Notes: a model not told the origin generated them from the letters alone. DNA of 64,000 nucleotides from Paucibacter sp. DJ2R-2 (GCF_025717675.1 NZ_JAJIRT010000002.1:310001-374000), one strand, 5' to 3'. Positions 27,103 through 36,854 are shown, counted from the first letter of the stretch. Made by a program: numbers and translations.

Positions 27103-28848
27103 TCAATCAGCCAGATCCACTGCGAACCAGTTGAGCTTCCAGCCGAGGTCGATGGCCCGGAGGCGCAGCACATGGCGGCCGGCCTCCAGACGGACCGGGC
27201 CAGCTCCGGCCACGGTCTGCCAGCTCTTGAAGCCGCCTGTTGCGGGCACGGCCTGTTCCAGCACGGACTGCCCATTCAGACTCAAGGCCAGGCCTTTGCT
27301 ACCGGCCAAGCTGGCCACGCGAAAGCTGAATCGGTAGTTGCCGGCGCGCTGGACCTCGACGCTGTATTCGGTCCAACTGTCCTTGGCGATACCGGGGGCG
27401 GAACCCGTCAAGTTCAAGCCGGCTTGGCCGCCAGCATCTTCCACATCCTCTTGCGGTGCGACCTTGCCGACCGAGGCCTGGTCCATCCGGTTGAAGTCTT
27501 CCGCCTGGATGCGGCCAGGCAGCGCATGGACCTGGTCGGCCGTCAGCACCGGCGCACTGAAGTCGCTGAAGCGATCGCGGTTGACGGCCACCACCACATA
27601 GCTGTGCTTGCGCGCCGGGGAGGCCAAGTCCACATAACTCGGTACCTTGACGTCTGAAGCAATCCGCGCAAGGTTGCCCCCGACGCTGTCACTGCGGTAG
27701 ACGTGATAGCCGAACACCTGGGGATCGGGGCTGGCCTGCCAGCTCAGCCGAACGGCCGCTTGGCCGCCAGCCTGGCTCAGCTGCAAGCCCAGCGGCGGCT
27801 GCGGAAAGGCCTGCAAGTTCGCGCGGCGCTTCCGCTCCACGGCCTGCGCCTGCGCCAGCTCTTTCTCAAAGGCCAGGGCGGTCGGCGCCGGACGCTGGTC
27901 GGCCGGCCTGTCCAGGCTCTGGGCCAGGCGGAAGCCCTCAATCACGCCGATCCAATCGAGCGGCATCGCGCCGCGCTGGGTGGCTGTGTTGCCGCGCCAA
28001 TGCCAGGCGCCGCCGCGACCGGCGCGCTGCTTGCAGTCACCGTCCAGCCGCGCGCTGCCATCCACCGGTGCGCCTTCATAGTTCTCGCTCCAGCAGTCTT
28101 GCAAGAACTCGGCCACATTGCCGATCAAGTCATGGATGCCCAGCGGATTGGCCTTGTACATACCGACGATGCTGGCAAACCCCGCACCATCATCGCAGGG
28201 CGAAATGCCGCCCATAAAGCCTTTGTAGCTGGCGCCGAAGCGCTCCAGGCCGGCATGTTCGGCCGATTGGTCGGACACATTGGCGAACTCGCAGATGCGC
28301 TTCTGGTCGAGGTCGTCACCGAAGGGGAAGCCAGCCTTGCCTTTGCCCGCGCTGACCGCGTATTCCCACTCGGCCTCGCTGGCCAGGCGATAGCTTTTAC
28401 CGGTTTGCTGGGACAGCCACTTGGCATAGGCGTCGGCGCCGGCCCAGCCTATGCAGACCGCCGGTTGGAACTCGCTGGTGGTCAGCTCGTTCTTGGCCCA
28501 GGAGCCGGGGGTGGGCCCTTGGCTGAACCAGCCCTGATTCGGCTGATGTATGCATTGCTCGGGCGCCTTGTAGCCGGTCGCTTCGATAAAGCGGCGGAAC
28601 TCGGCCACGGTCACTTCGTATTTGGCCAGCTTGAAGGCTTTGATCTTGACCTTGTGGATGGGCAGGGCCTTGGCGTCTTGCGCCGCATCGCCCATATAGG
28701 GTTTGCCGCCACCCATTTGGAACTCGCCGCTGGGGACGGTCACCATCGGGGGTTCGATGTAGGCAGCGCTTGCAGCAACAGGTGCCGCAAGAGTGGATTG
28801 GATGCTCAGGCCAAGGAGCGATAGGGCCAGGATGCGGGGTGTGTTCAT
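27103..28848 (-). CDS. Secreted SUMF1-fold protein with fibronectin-III-like and carbohydrate-binding-like modules
   Basis: Exported protein of 581 residues with a signal peptide (about 1-22). The first domain (about 35-325) is a formylglycine-generating-enzyme/SUMF1 fold: VPSGEFQMGGG, KYEVTVAEFRRFIEATGY, YRLASEAEWEYA, GNVAEFLQDCW and GRGGAWHWRGN are its landmarks. In true sulfatase-modifying enzymes the RGGSW region is followed by the two active-site cysteines; here it reads GAWHWRGNTATQRG, without them, so enzymatic formylglycine formation is unlikely. A fibronectin-III-like domain (about 350-435) and a C-terminal beta-sandwich beginning IQAEDFNRMD, resembling CBM6 modules, follow. The protein probably binds glycans in the envelope or medium. 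Confidence 0.85.
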   Translation of the reverse strand: MNTPRILALSLLGLSIQSTLAAPVAASAAYIEPPMVTVPSGEFQMGGGKPYMGDAAQDAKALPIHKVKIKAFKLAKYEVTVAEFRRFIEATGYKAPEQCIHQPNQGWFSQGPTPGSWAKNELTTSEFQPAVCIGWAGADAYAKWLSQQTGKSYRLASEAEWEYAVSAGKGKAGFPFGDDLDQKRICEFANVSDQSAEHAGLERFGASYKGFMGGISPCDDGAGFASIVGMYKANPLGIHDLIGNVAEFLQDCWSENYEGAPVDGSARLDGDCKQRAGRGGAWHWRGNTATQRGAMPLDWIGVIEGFRLAQSLDRPADQRPAPTALAFEKELAQAQAVERKRRANLQAFPQPPLGLQLSQAGGQAAVRLSWQASPDPQVFGYHVYRSDSVGGNLARIASDVKVPSYVDLASPARKHSYVVVAVNRDRFSDFSAPVLTADQVHALPGRIQAEDFNRMDQASVGKVAPQEDVEDAGGQAGLNLTGSAPGIAKDSWTEYSVEVQRAGNYRFSFRVASLAGSKGLALSLNGQSVLEQAVPATGGFKSWQTVAGAGPVRLEAGRHVLRLRAIDLGWKLNWFAVDLAD

Positions 28849-29276
28849 GCCTTCATTCTGCGAATTCAGCTGCCGGCCCGCTGCGCCAGGCGACGGAAGT
28901 GCCCTAGGCGCGGCTGAAACCGTTTAGGCGGCGACGAATTCGGCCCGATGTCGGCGCGGCAAGCGGGCAATGAACTCGGTGGAAGACACTTCACTTGGAC
29001 CGGCGCTTGGCCTGTCGATCCCTTCCACCTCCGCACAGATGGACCGAGCGCCATCCACGGCGAGTCGAGAGATCGAGCACTGGCATCGCGCCAAGTACTT
29101 CCGCCCAGCGAGAAGCCGGCCCTGCCAAGGGGAATTCCGGATGAGTCGACCGTTCCAGGTTCGTCAAACTTGCAGTGGGGCCGTTGAGTTTCCTGTCCAT
29201 GTGCCGGCAGGAGTTGCTGCACGGCGGTGTTGAGACCGGGGGCGAACCCGGCGCAATTCAGAGGGAGTAAGCAGTC
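28849..29276. other. 428-base gap between divergent exported-protein genes
   Basis: No gene is supportable. Short frames of under 90 codons on both strands have shadow-like composition. The stretch should hold the promoters of both flanking genes, which point away from each other, but I could not assign -35/-10 elements confidently. A GAGGGA ribosome site for the downstream gene lies near its right end. Confidence 0.4.
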
Positions 29277-30872
29277 ATGAACATCTGTGCTTTGAGGATA
29301 GAGAGGCGGCCAGCCTTGAGCTTGGGCGGCCGATGGCGTGGCTCTCGCCTGCGCTCTGCGCTTGCTGCATCGCTCGTGCTTGTGGCCGGCGCGCTGGCCT
29401 GCCAAGGGGTCCAGGCCCAGCAGGCCGCGCCCGCAGAAGCCTCGAGCCTGCTGCGCAAGGACGCGCGGCTGATGCTCGACTACCAGACTGTGCGCGTGCA
29501 GGGAGACAGTCCCATTGATCTGGTGGGCTTTCATGTCTACGTGCCGGTGACCGAAGGGGTCTCGGTTGGGGCTGGACTGATGGGGCCGCTGATCGCCGGA
29601 CAGTACGGAGGCTTCATGGGGGCCAGCGTCGGCATCCAGGGGCGTTTCCGCCTGAGCGGCCCCGTCGTGGCTCTGGCGGCACTGGCGGCCGGGGGTGGCG
29701 CCGGTGGACGCAGCCCCGAGCATGCGAAGAAGCTGTCCGGCACGGGCAGCTTCGTGCGCGGACAGCTCGCACTGGGCTACGACGCCGGCGACTTCATGGT
29801 CGGCGCCGGCATGTCCAGCATCAAGTTCCGTCGCTCGCTCATCGACAGCAGCCAGCTCAATCTCTTCCTGGACATCCCCTTCAGCTACCTCAGCGGCTCC
29901 TACGCACAGCGTGGCCAGCCGCTGTCGGGCGCGGACGACCAGCGCGCCGCCCAGGAGATGGGCGAAACCATGCTGAGCGTCTCGCTGGACAACTACCGCC
30001 AGCTCCGCGCACAGGGCAGCTACACCGGCACGGTGCGCACGGGGGAGTTCCAGTTCTCGCATTTCCTGACGCCGGACATGTTCTGGTTCGCCAATTTCGC
30101 CAGCGCCTACGCCGGCCTGCCCACCTACAACCAGCTGCTCGGCGGCGTCGGCTGGCGTTGGCGCCTGGCGCCGTCCTGGCGGCTCTACGCCCAACTCGGC
30201 CTGGGCTCTGGCGGCTACGCGCCAGAGCAGATCGATACCGGCCCGGGCCTGCTGGTCTATCCCAAGCTCTCGGCCGAATTTGCCCTGAGCAAGAACCTGG
30301 GCCTGGCGTTTTCGGCGGGTTACCTCAGTGCGCCCAAGGGCAGCTCACGCAACCCGACCTATGGCCTGACGCTGACCCGGCACCTGCGCTCCGGCCAGGG
30401 CGGCGACGCCGCACCGGCCCCGGCCAGTTATGAGGGCATGCGCATCACATTGCTGCACCAGTCGGACACCCAGCTGCGCTTCCGCGATGTCGACCGGCCC
30501 GCCCTGCACATGCTGGGCTTGCAGATCGACATGCCCGTGAGCGAGCGCTGGTACCTGCCGCTGCAGGCCTCGGCGGCCTACACGTCCTACCTCGGCTATC
30601 CCGGCTACGCCGAGATCTTTGCGGGCCTGGGTGTACAGACCAAGCTGGCGCCCGGGGAACGCGTGCAGGCATTTGGACAAGTGATGGCGGGCGCCAATGT
30701 GCATGGCAAGGGCGCCAAGATCAACGCCGGCCTGCGCTACCTGCTGGACGAGCGCCTGGCCCTCAGCCTCAGCGGCGGCCGCATCCAGGCCCGCAGTGCC
30801 AGCGGCGGGCGCTACAGCGCCAACAACCTGGTGATCGGGCTGGACTATCGGTTTTCGGTGCCGACCCGCTGA
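29277..30872 (+). CDS. Outer-membrane beta-barrel-like protein of unknown function
   Basis: Exported protein of 531 residues. A long basic N-region precedes a hydrophobic core and a cleavage site near GVQAQQA (about residue 45). The rest is a series of alternating amphipathic strands with aromatic girdles (for example FWFANFASAYAGLPTYNQLLGGVGWRW, cut here to its character) and many Gly/Tyr turns, ending in NNLVIGLDYRFSV. Two similar barrel-like halves (about 60-370 and 385-531) each open with a strand carrying LxDYQTV or RITLLHQSD. I recognise no named family; it may be a porin-like or surface protein. A GAGGGA site precedes the ATG. Confidence 0.7.
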   Translation: MNICALRIERRPALSLGGRWRGSRLRSALAASLVLVAGALACQGVQAQQAAPAEASSLLRKDARLMLDYQTVRVQGDSPIDLVGFHVYVPVTEGVSVGAGLMGPLIAGQYGGFMGASVGIQGRFRLSGPVVALAALAAGGGAGGRSPEHAKKLSGTGSFVRGQLALGYDAGDFMVGAGMSSIKFRRSLIDSSQLNLFLDIPFSYLSGSYAQRGQPLSGADDQRAAQEMGETMLSVSLDNYRQLRAQGSYTGTVRTGEFQFSHFLTPDMFWFANFASAYAGLPTYNQLLGGVGWRWRLAPSWRLYAQLGLGSGGYAPEQIDTGPGLLVYPKLSAEFALSKNLGLAFSAGYLSAPKGSSRNPTYGLTLTRHLRSGQGGDAAPAPASYEGMRITLLHQSDTQLRFRDVDRPALHMLGLQIDMPVSERWYLPLQASAAYTSYLGYPGYAEIFAGLGVQTKLAPGERVQAFGQVMAGANVHGKGAKINAGLRYLLDERLALSLSGGRIQARSASGGRYSANNLVIGLDYRFSVPTR

Positions 30873-31398
30873 GGCGACCACGGGAATTCGCAGTCCAGTG
30901 GCCCAGCTTGCGGGCCCAGGATCGAGTTCAGCTTTGAGGAGATGGCGGCCACCGGCCACTGAAGTCCACCCAGTTCTTTGGGGTGAAGCCAGCCATAGAA
31001 GCCAGATCGCTTCCGCGGCTTGCGCAGCGGCTGTAGGGCGCTTGCAGGCCAGCCCCAGTCACTGTGACGTGCAGCGGACTTCGCCCGAAGCGCCGACATC
31101 CGGGTCAACAATGCAGCGGCACCTGTCCATGGCAACTGAGAGACGGACTGACGGCGTCGGCCACTCAACAGTCACTGCCTCGCAGCAGAGTTGGCGGTGT
31201 CGATGGCAGGTCTCCCATGCGCAGCGCTCATTCAGGCACGTAGTTCGCGAAAGCTTCATGCCCATCACGCCCGGCAAATGATCGGCGAAGAACTCTGCCT
31301 CGCTTGGGTGCATGCACGCTCATGGCTTTCACGGACTGCGGGCGCAGCATGCACAATCCCGGCCAAGCCCACGCTTTCATACACCGCCATGCCGATCC
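30873..31398. other. 526-base gap with no supportable gene
   Basis: Open frames here are short and lack coding character; the frame that continues into the hybrid kinase from 31312 adds 29 residues with no membrane or regulatory pattern, so the kinase is started at 31399. The stretch has a patchwork look with lower GC than its neighbours and may be degraded mobile DNA, but I could not identify any element ends or motif. Confidence 0.35.
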
Positions 31399-33159
31399 AT
31401 GATTGACGAGACGCGCCTGCAGGCCCTGGTCCGAATGGACGTGGCGCAGCGCCTGCGCAGCAATGATCTGAGCTTGACCGTGGGCAATTTTGTGCTGGCG
31501 CTGCTGATTGCGGGCAGCCTGTACCAGGCAGCGCCACCGGCCTGGGTGGCCTGCTGGCTGGGCTTGCAGTTCGTCAGCGCGGGCTTTCATTTGTGGCTGG
31601 GCTTGCGCTGGTTGCGCAGTTCCTTGACGCAGGCCAACGCGCCCATCTGGCTGCGCCGGGTGACGCGCACCTCGGCCATCAACGGTTTCCTGTGGCTGAT
31701 GGCCGTACAGGTCTTCTGGCCGGGCGGCAGCGACGCTCAGCGCTTGTTGTTGTTGGCTTGGATGATCGGCATCAGCGCTGCGGCGCTGCACTCCTTGCAT
31801 GCCTATTTGCCGGCCTATTTCGCCATGGTGGGGCCGGTCCTGCTTGGGCTCTTGTTGGCCGTGCTGGTGCATGGCGCGGTTGACACTTGGGCCGTCTTGG
31901 CCGTGCTGCTGCTCGGCGCCACGCTCTACATTCACTTTGCCGTTTCCCTGCGGCGCCTGCTGTGGGACTCATTGCGCCAAGCCCATCAGCTCGCGCAACT
32001 GAGCGAAAGCTTGCAGCTGGAGAAGGACTCGGCCATCAAACTGAGCCAGTCGCGCAGCCGCTTCCTGGCCGCCGCCAGCCATGATTTGCGCCAACCCGTG
32101 CACGCGCTCTCGCTGTTCGTGGGCGCCCTCAAGCTCAAGCCCAGCGAGGCGCAATCTGCGCAGATATTGCAGCATGTCAGCAGCGCTGTGGATGCCATGG
32201 GGGCGATGTTCAACGCCTTGCTGGACATCTCCAAGCTGGACGCCGAGCAGCTGCAGCCCCAGTGGCAGGCCGTGAACTTGCGCGAGCTGCTGGGCCGCCT
32301 GGAGGCGGACCACAGCCTGCAGGCTCAGGCCAAGGGCTTGCGCTTTCTCTGCGATGTGCCGCCGGCTCCCACCCTTCTGATGGTGCGCAGTGACCCGGCC
32401 TTGCTGGAGCGGGTGCTGCGCAATCTGCTCTCCAACGCGCTGCGCTACACCCCGCAAGGCGGTGTGCTCTTGCGGGCCCGCAGGCGCCAGAACCGCATCG
32501 AGCTGCTGGTGGCGGACAGCGGCGTGGGCATCGCCCGGGAGCGCCGCGCCGAGGTGTTTGATGAGTTCGTACAGCTTCATGGTTCCGGACAGGGCCTCGG
32601 CCTGGGCCTGGCCATCGTGCAGCGACTGTCCAGCTTGCTGCACATGGGGCAGCGGCTGCGCTCGCGGCCGGGCCGGGGCACCATGTTCACGCTCTTGCTG
32701 CGGCCTCAAGACGATGTGACGGACGCCAAGCCCGGCCCGGCGATTCAGCCGCAGCTGCGCGGTGAGCTGGTCATCGTTCTCGATGAAAACACGGAGGTGC
32801 GGCTCGCCATGTGCGCGCTGCTGAAGGCCTGGGGCCTGGATGTGGTCGGTGCTTCCAGTGTGAGTGATCTGATGCCGCAGCTGATGGGCGTGAGCGCCGC
32901 ACCGCGTGTGCTGCTGTGTGATTACCGACTGGCGGCCGGCGAAACGGGGGGCGACGCGATCGCGAAGCTCCGTGAGCTGTTCAACAGCGACATCCCGGCC
33001 CTGCTGCTGAGCGGCGACACCGGCCATGAGCGCGGGCGCGACGCGAATGAGCAAGGCCTCACGCTGCTGCAAAAGCCACTCACACAAGATCAGTTGCGTG
33101 CGGCGGTGGCTCGGGCCTTGGTGCCCGCCAACACCCTCAGTACGACAGTGCCTGGCTGA
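31399..33159 (+). CDS. Hybrid sensor histidine kinase/response regulator
   Basis: Inner-membrane hybrid kinase of 586 residues. About six hydrophobic segments (roughly 25-190) form a membrane sensor. A coiled linker leads to HisKA with phospho-acceptor His228 in AAASHDLRQPVHALSLF, a signature of the NahK/ErcS-like orphan kinases. The ATPase domain has NLLSNALRYTPQGG, VADSGVGI and GQGLGLGLAIVQRL. A C-terminal receiver (about 455-580) has Asp508 in LLCDYRL and the conserved KPL lysine; the first acidic pair is changed to DEN. The tail overlaps the convergent LuxR-type regulator gene by 23 bases; such kinases commonly signal to a nearby NarL-type regulator, which supports pairing. Confidence 0.92.
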   Translation: MIDETRLQALVRMDVAQRLRSNDLSLTVGNFVLALLIAGSLYQAAPPAWVACWLGLQFVSAGFHLWLGLRWLRSSLTQANAPIWLRRVTRTSAINGFLWLMAVQVFWPGGSDAQRLLLLAWMIGISAAALHSLHAYLPAYFAMVGPVLLGLLLAVLVHGAVDTWAVLAVLLLGATLYIHFAVSLRRLLWDSLRQAHQLAQLSESLQLEKDSAIKLSQSRSRFLAAASHDLRQPVHALSLFVGALKLKPSEAQSAQILQHVSSAVDAMGAMFNALLDISKLDAEQLQPQWQAVNLRELLGRLEADHSLQAQAKGLRFLCDVPPAPTLLMVRSDPALLERVLRNLLSNALRYTPQGGVLLRARRRQNRIELLVADSGVGIARERRAEVFDEFVQLHGSGQGLGLGLAIVQRLSSLLHMGQRLRSRPGRGTMFTLLLRPQDDVTDAKPGPAIQPQLRGELVIVLDENTEVRLAMCALLKAWGLDVVGASSVSDLMPQLMGVSAAPRVLLCDYRLAAGETGGDAIAKLRELFNSDIPALLLSGDTGHERGRDANEQGLTLLQKPLTQDQLRAAVARALVPANTLSTTVPG

Positions 33160-33772
33160 CCATGCCGGCCGCGCGGGCCGCCTCCACGGCCTGCAGCCGG
33201 TGCACCACGCCCAGGGCTTTGAAGATGGCTGAGACATGGCCCTTGACGGTCTTCTCTTCCATGCCCAACTCGCGCGCAATTTCCTTGTTGGACTTGCCAT
33301 TGCAAAGCTCCTGCAGGACTTCACGTTGGCGTGGCGTCAAGCCGTCCAGGCTGGGCTCGGCCGGGCCGGCGTCAGGCGCCATGGCCATCAGCGGCGGCAC
33401 ATAGATCTCACCGCCGAGCACCAGCGTCAGCGCTGCCAGCAAGGTGGCCGGGCTGGCCGACTTGGGGCAGTAGCCACGGGCGCCGGCCTTGAGCACACGG
33501 CGCACATCGGCTGGGTCTTCCGAGGAAGACAGCACCAGGCTGGGCAGCAGCGGATGGTGGCGCTTGAGCTGCTCCAGCAAGGCCATGCCGGCCATGCCGG
33601 CCATGCGCAGATCCAGCAGCACGGCGTCCACATCGGGGTGGCGGGCCAGGCAGTCCATGGCGGCGACTCCGTCGTCGGCTTCCAGGATCAGCTCGGGCGC
33701 CCCCAGGCTTTGCAGCGCAGCGACGACGCCGGCACGCACCAGAGGGTGGTCATCGACGAGCAGTAGTTTCAT
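33137..33772 (-). CDS. NarL/LuxR-type response regulator
   Basis: Response regulator of 211 residues: receiver domain (about 1-120; acidic pair D7/D8, phospho-acceptor Asp54 in AVLLDLRMAG, Lys in CPKSAS) and C-terminal LuxR helix-turn-helix (about 145-205) with LTPRQREVLQELCNGKSNKEIA. The ATG at 33772 is placed at MKLLLVDDHP; the open frame extends 21 residues further but they are not family-like. Its 3-prime end overlaps that of the hybrid kinase on the opposite strand. The gene is divergent from the PEP-CTERM protein gene, which it might control (inference). Confidence 0.93.
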   Translation of the reverse strand: MKLLLVDDHPLVRAGVVAALQSLGAPELILEADDGVAAMDCLARHPDVDAVLLDLRMAGMAGMALLEQLKRHHPLLPSLVLSSSEDPADVRRVLKAGARGYCPKSASPATLLAALTLVLGGEIYVPPLMAMAPDAGPAEPSLDGLTPRQREVLQELCNGKSNKEIARELGMEEKTVKGHVSAIFKALGVVHRLQAVEAARAAGMVSQALSY

Positions 33773-34007
33773 GGCACGCACTCTAGCAGCCGGCGCCGAA
33801 GCAGGGTAGGTCCCGAGACCAGGTCTTGGGTCCAAGGTCCGATTGTGCGTGCAGTTGCGAGATTAGAAACTCGCGCTCGTTGAAGCCAAGCAGGCAGATC
33901 CTGCCCAGTCAACGCAGCGCCCGAGCCCCAGCACCACGCGCAAGAGCACAGGCATCGGCACAGGCACGCGGGCCACCAATCAAGCAGTTTCTATTCAGGG
34001 AATCGAC

Positions 34008-36854
34008 ATGAACAAGCAAGCATTGCACCTTCGTCATTCAAGCCGGGCAGCCGGCTTGCCGCGCCCCTTGCCTCGCCCATTGCCGCTGTGCCTGGCCATC
34101 GCCGCGCTGTGCAGCACGGGCCTGACCGCCGCGGCCGACCTGACCTGGAAGGGCGGCACGACCAACGGGCAAGACAACGACAAAGGACGCATGAGCGTCG
34201 GCAAGAACTGGACCCCAAACGCCCAGCCTGGGCTGGGGGACACCTTGCGCTTCGGCAACTCGATCTACACGGCGGTCACGAATGATCTGGGCCCCCAAAC
34301 CTACAACCAGATTTCCTTCGAGGCCGGTGCGAGTGCCTACAGGCTTGACGGCGTGGGCAACAACATCGGGCTCACCAACGGCATCGTCAACCGCAGCAGC
34401 AATGTGCAGACATTTGACTGGGGCAGTACGGCGGGTTTCGTCATCAGCGCGGCTCAAACCTGGGACGGCGGCACGGCCGGCATGAATGTCACCGGTGGCA
34501 TGGATCAGCAAAACAATCTGGTCCTGAGCAACAAGGTCAGCTACACCAATCTGAACGCCAACGCCATCGGCAGTGGCACCACGGACAACGCCGCCTTGAC
34601 GATCCAGAGCGGCAGCAGCTACTTCAGCGCAAACTACACCTCGCTCGGCCGGGGTGTTGGCAGATCCGGCACGGTCATTGTGCAAGGCCTGGGCAGCAGC
34701 TTTGCCAGCGGCGCTCAACTCTACGTCGGCGACGGCGGCGATGGCTGGCTGCAAGTCAAGGCCGGCGCCAGCGCCAAGAGCGCTGAGCTCATCATGGGCA
34801 GGCCGAGCGGTGGCGGCTACGGTGTGGTCGAACTGACGGGCACGGGATCGAATCTGCAGTCCGCCTCGGCCTGGGGCGGCGCAGGTATTTTGAACGTTAG
34901 CAATGGCGCCAGCGTCCAGATTACGGGCGGCATGACCCTGGGCGACCAAGCAGGCTCGAGCTTTGCGGCCGGGGTGGGCGGAGGCGGTGCCCGCTTGAGC
35001 GTGGCCGGCACACTGCTGCTGAGCAGCAAGGGCTACGGTCGGCTTGATATCCAGGCAGACGGCATGGTTGAGGCAGGGCATTTGGTGGTCGCCAACGGCA
35101 GCGTCGTCAATCTGCAGGGTGGCACGCTCAAGCTCCGCACAGGCGGCGTCGCCGGGACGTTCAACTGGGAGTCCGGCACGCTCAATTTCTCCGGGGACTA
35201 TGCGACGGGCGACTTCCTGGGCCATGACATGGTTCTCAGCGCCGGCCAAACCCTGAAGGGCGACGCCAGCGTTCGCGTAGGCGCTGGCGACAATCTCGCC
35301 CTCACCGGGGGCCAGCTGCAGGCGAACACCTTCCGCATCGATTCCAATGGCCGCGTCACCGTCGGTCGCGCCAGCAGCCTCAGCGCCACCGCGCTGGAGA
35401 ACTACGGGCGCCTGACGCTGGACAGCGGCTTGGTGAACGGCGCCTTGAGTAACGCCGGCTATATGACGGGCTCGGCCAGCTTTCAGGCCTATCTTGGCAG
35501 AGGCGGCTTCAGCAATAGCGGCCGTTTTGAGCAGGGCGACTTTGTCGAACTGGCAAATGCAAGCAGCAACACCAATAGCGGTGTGTGGACCCTGGGCCCC
35601 GGTGCCACCCTGCAGCTGAAGTCAAGCAATCTGAACAACCACGGCCTGCTGAGTTTGGCGGGCGCCACCATCGGAGTCCCCGGCGGCGACCAGAGCAAGC
35701 TGGTCAATGAGGCCGGCGGCACGATCAGCGGCAATGGCTTCATTCGCAGCAATTTCTCCAATCTGGGCAGCGTGATCGTCGAGGGCGGCAAGCTCGCCAT
35801 CGACAAGAGCTTCAGCAACGGCGGCCAGATCCTCTTGAATTCGGCCAACGCCAGCTTGAGCGGCGGGGCGATCACCAACACGGGCCGCATCGAAGGACTG
35901 GGGCAAATTGGCAATGACATCGCCAACCAGGGCTTTGTCAGCGCCAAGGGCGGCACCCTGACGCTCGCTGCCGGGGTCAGCAACAGCGGCACGCTGACCG
36001 TCGGCCGCGACGCGACCTTGCGCCTGACCCAGGGCCTGCAGCCGAACACGGGCAAGATCCAGCTCGCCGGCGGCACCTTCGACAACAATGGCCGGGCCCT
36101 TGTCAATCAAGCCGGGGGTGTGATCAGCGGTTTCGGTGAAGTGCGCAGCGGCCCGCTCAGCAACAACGGCCTGGTGCTGCTGAGTGGCGGCGTGTCAGCC
36201 GTGTACTCGCAGGTGGTGGCCAATGCGGGCAGCCAGATCATTCTCTCGGGCAATAGCAACACCACTTTCTATGACAAGGTGGAGGTGCAAGGCGGCGCCG
36301 AACTGCGCGTCTCCGAGGGATCGGTGGCCACTTTCGCGGCCGAGGTCAAGCAGCGCAATGGCTCCGACGTCAACGGCGACGGCAAGATGTTCTTCGAGGG
36401 CGGCCTCAGCATTGGCAACTCGCCGGGCTATGGCTACATCCAGGGCTCGGTCACCTTCGCCAGCAGCAACAGCTACTTTGCCGAGATCGGCGGCATCCAT
36501 GCTTGCAGCGAGCTGAGTTGTGCTCCCGGTTCCCCACTGCTGGACAGCAGCTTTGACAAGCTCGTGGTCGGTGGTAATTTGAAGTTAGGCGGCACCCTGG
36601 TATTGAGCTCCTGGAATGGCTTTGTGGCGCAAGCGGGCCAGAGCTTTGATCTGCTGGACTGGGGTAGCACGAGCGGCACGTTCAAGAGCATTGACGCCAG
36701 CGGACTCACCTTGGCGGCGGGCACGCAGCTGGACTACAGCGAGCTCTACAGCAGCGGCACGATTTCGGTCACCGCCGTGCCTGAACCCGCGAGCTATGCC
36801 TTGCTGCTGGCTGGGATGGGCCTGCTGGCATGGCGCCGGCGCAAGCTCGACTGA
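34008..36854 (+). CDS. PEP-CTERM sorting-domain surface protein with autotransporter-like repeats
   Basis: Exported protein of 948 residues. The signal peptide (about 20-43) is followed by DLTWKGGTTNGQDNDK, typical of autotransporter-passenger-like exported proteins. Most of the chain is repeated short Gly/Asn/Ser-rich strands (N-x-G-x-L, LSGGAITNTGRIEG-type) expected to form a beta-helix. The C-terminus (924-948) is a textbook PEP-CTERM signal: VPEP, a hydrophobic helix and a basic WRRRK end, the substrate signal for exosortase (EpsH/XrtA). There is no barrel domain, so surface display would rely on exosortase and exopolysaccharide export rather than autotransport. No exosortase gene lies in this window. 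An AGGGA site precedes the ATG. Confidence 0.92.
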   Translation: MNKQALHLRHSSRAAGLPRPLPRPLPLCLAIAALCSTGLTAAADLTWKGGTTNGQDNDKGRMSVGKNWTPNAQPGLGDTLRFGNSIYTAVTNDLGPQTYNQISFEAGASAYRLDGVGNNIGLTNGIVNRSSNVQTFDWGSTAGFVISAAQTWDGGTAGMNVTGGMDQQNNLVLSNKVSYTNLNANAIGSGTTDNAALTIQSGSSYFSANYTSLGRGVGRSGTVIVQGLGSSFASGAQLYVGDGGDGWLQVKAGASAKSAELIMGRPSGGGYGVVELTGTGSNLQSASAWGGAGILNVSNGASVQITGGMTLGDQAGSSFAAGVGGGGARLSVAGTLLLSSKGYGRLDIQADGMVEAGHLVVANGSVVNLQGGTLKLRTGGVAGTFNWESGTLNFSGDYATGDFLGHDMVLSAGQTLKGDASVRVGAGDNLALTGGQLQANTFRIDSNGRVTVGRASSLSATALENYGRLTLDSGLVNGALSNAGYMTGSASFQAYLGRGGFSNSGRFEQGDFVELANASSNTNSGVWTLGPGATLQLKSSNLNNHGLLSLAGATIGVPGGDQSKLVNEAGGTISGNGFIRSNFSNLGSVIVEGGKLAIDKSFSNGGQILLNSANASLSGGAITNTGRIEGLGQIGNDIANQGFVSAKGGTLTLAAGVSNSGTLTVGRDATLRLTQGLQPNTGKIQLAGGTFDNNGRALVNQAGGVISGFGEVRSGPLSNNGLVLLSGGVSAVYSQVVANAGSQIILSGNSNTTFYDKVEVQGGAELRVSEGSVATFAAEVKQRNGSDVNGDGKMFFEGGLSIGNSPGYGYIQGSVTFASSNSYFAEIGGIHACSELSCAPGSPLLDSSFDKLVVGGNLKLGGTLVLSSWNGFVAQAGQSFDLLDWGSTSGTFKSIDASGLTLAAGTQLDYSELYSSGTISVTAVPEPASYALLLAGMGLLAWRRRKLD

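Noticed and set aside
28866-30194. Minus-strand frame of 442 codons opposite the outer-membrane protein gene
   Set aside because: No motif, no signal, and the plus-strand frame has a signal peptide and a barrel-like strand pattern.
30898-31281. Plus-strand frame of 127 codons before the hybrid kinase
   Set aside because: Composition is not protein-like and no start signal is present; I suspected a degraded mobile element but found no ends or transposase motif.
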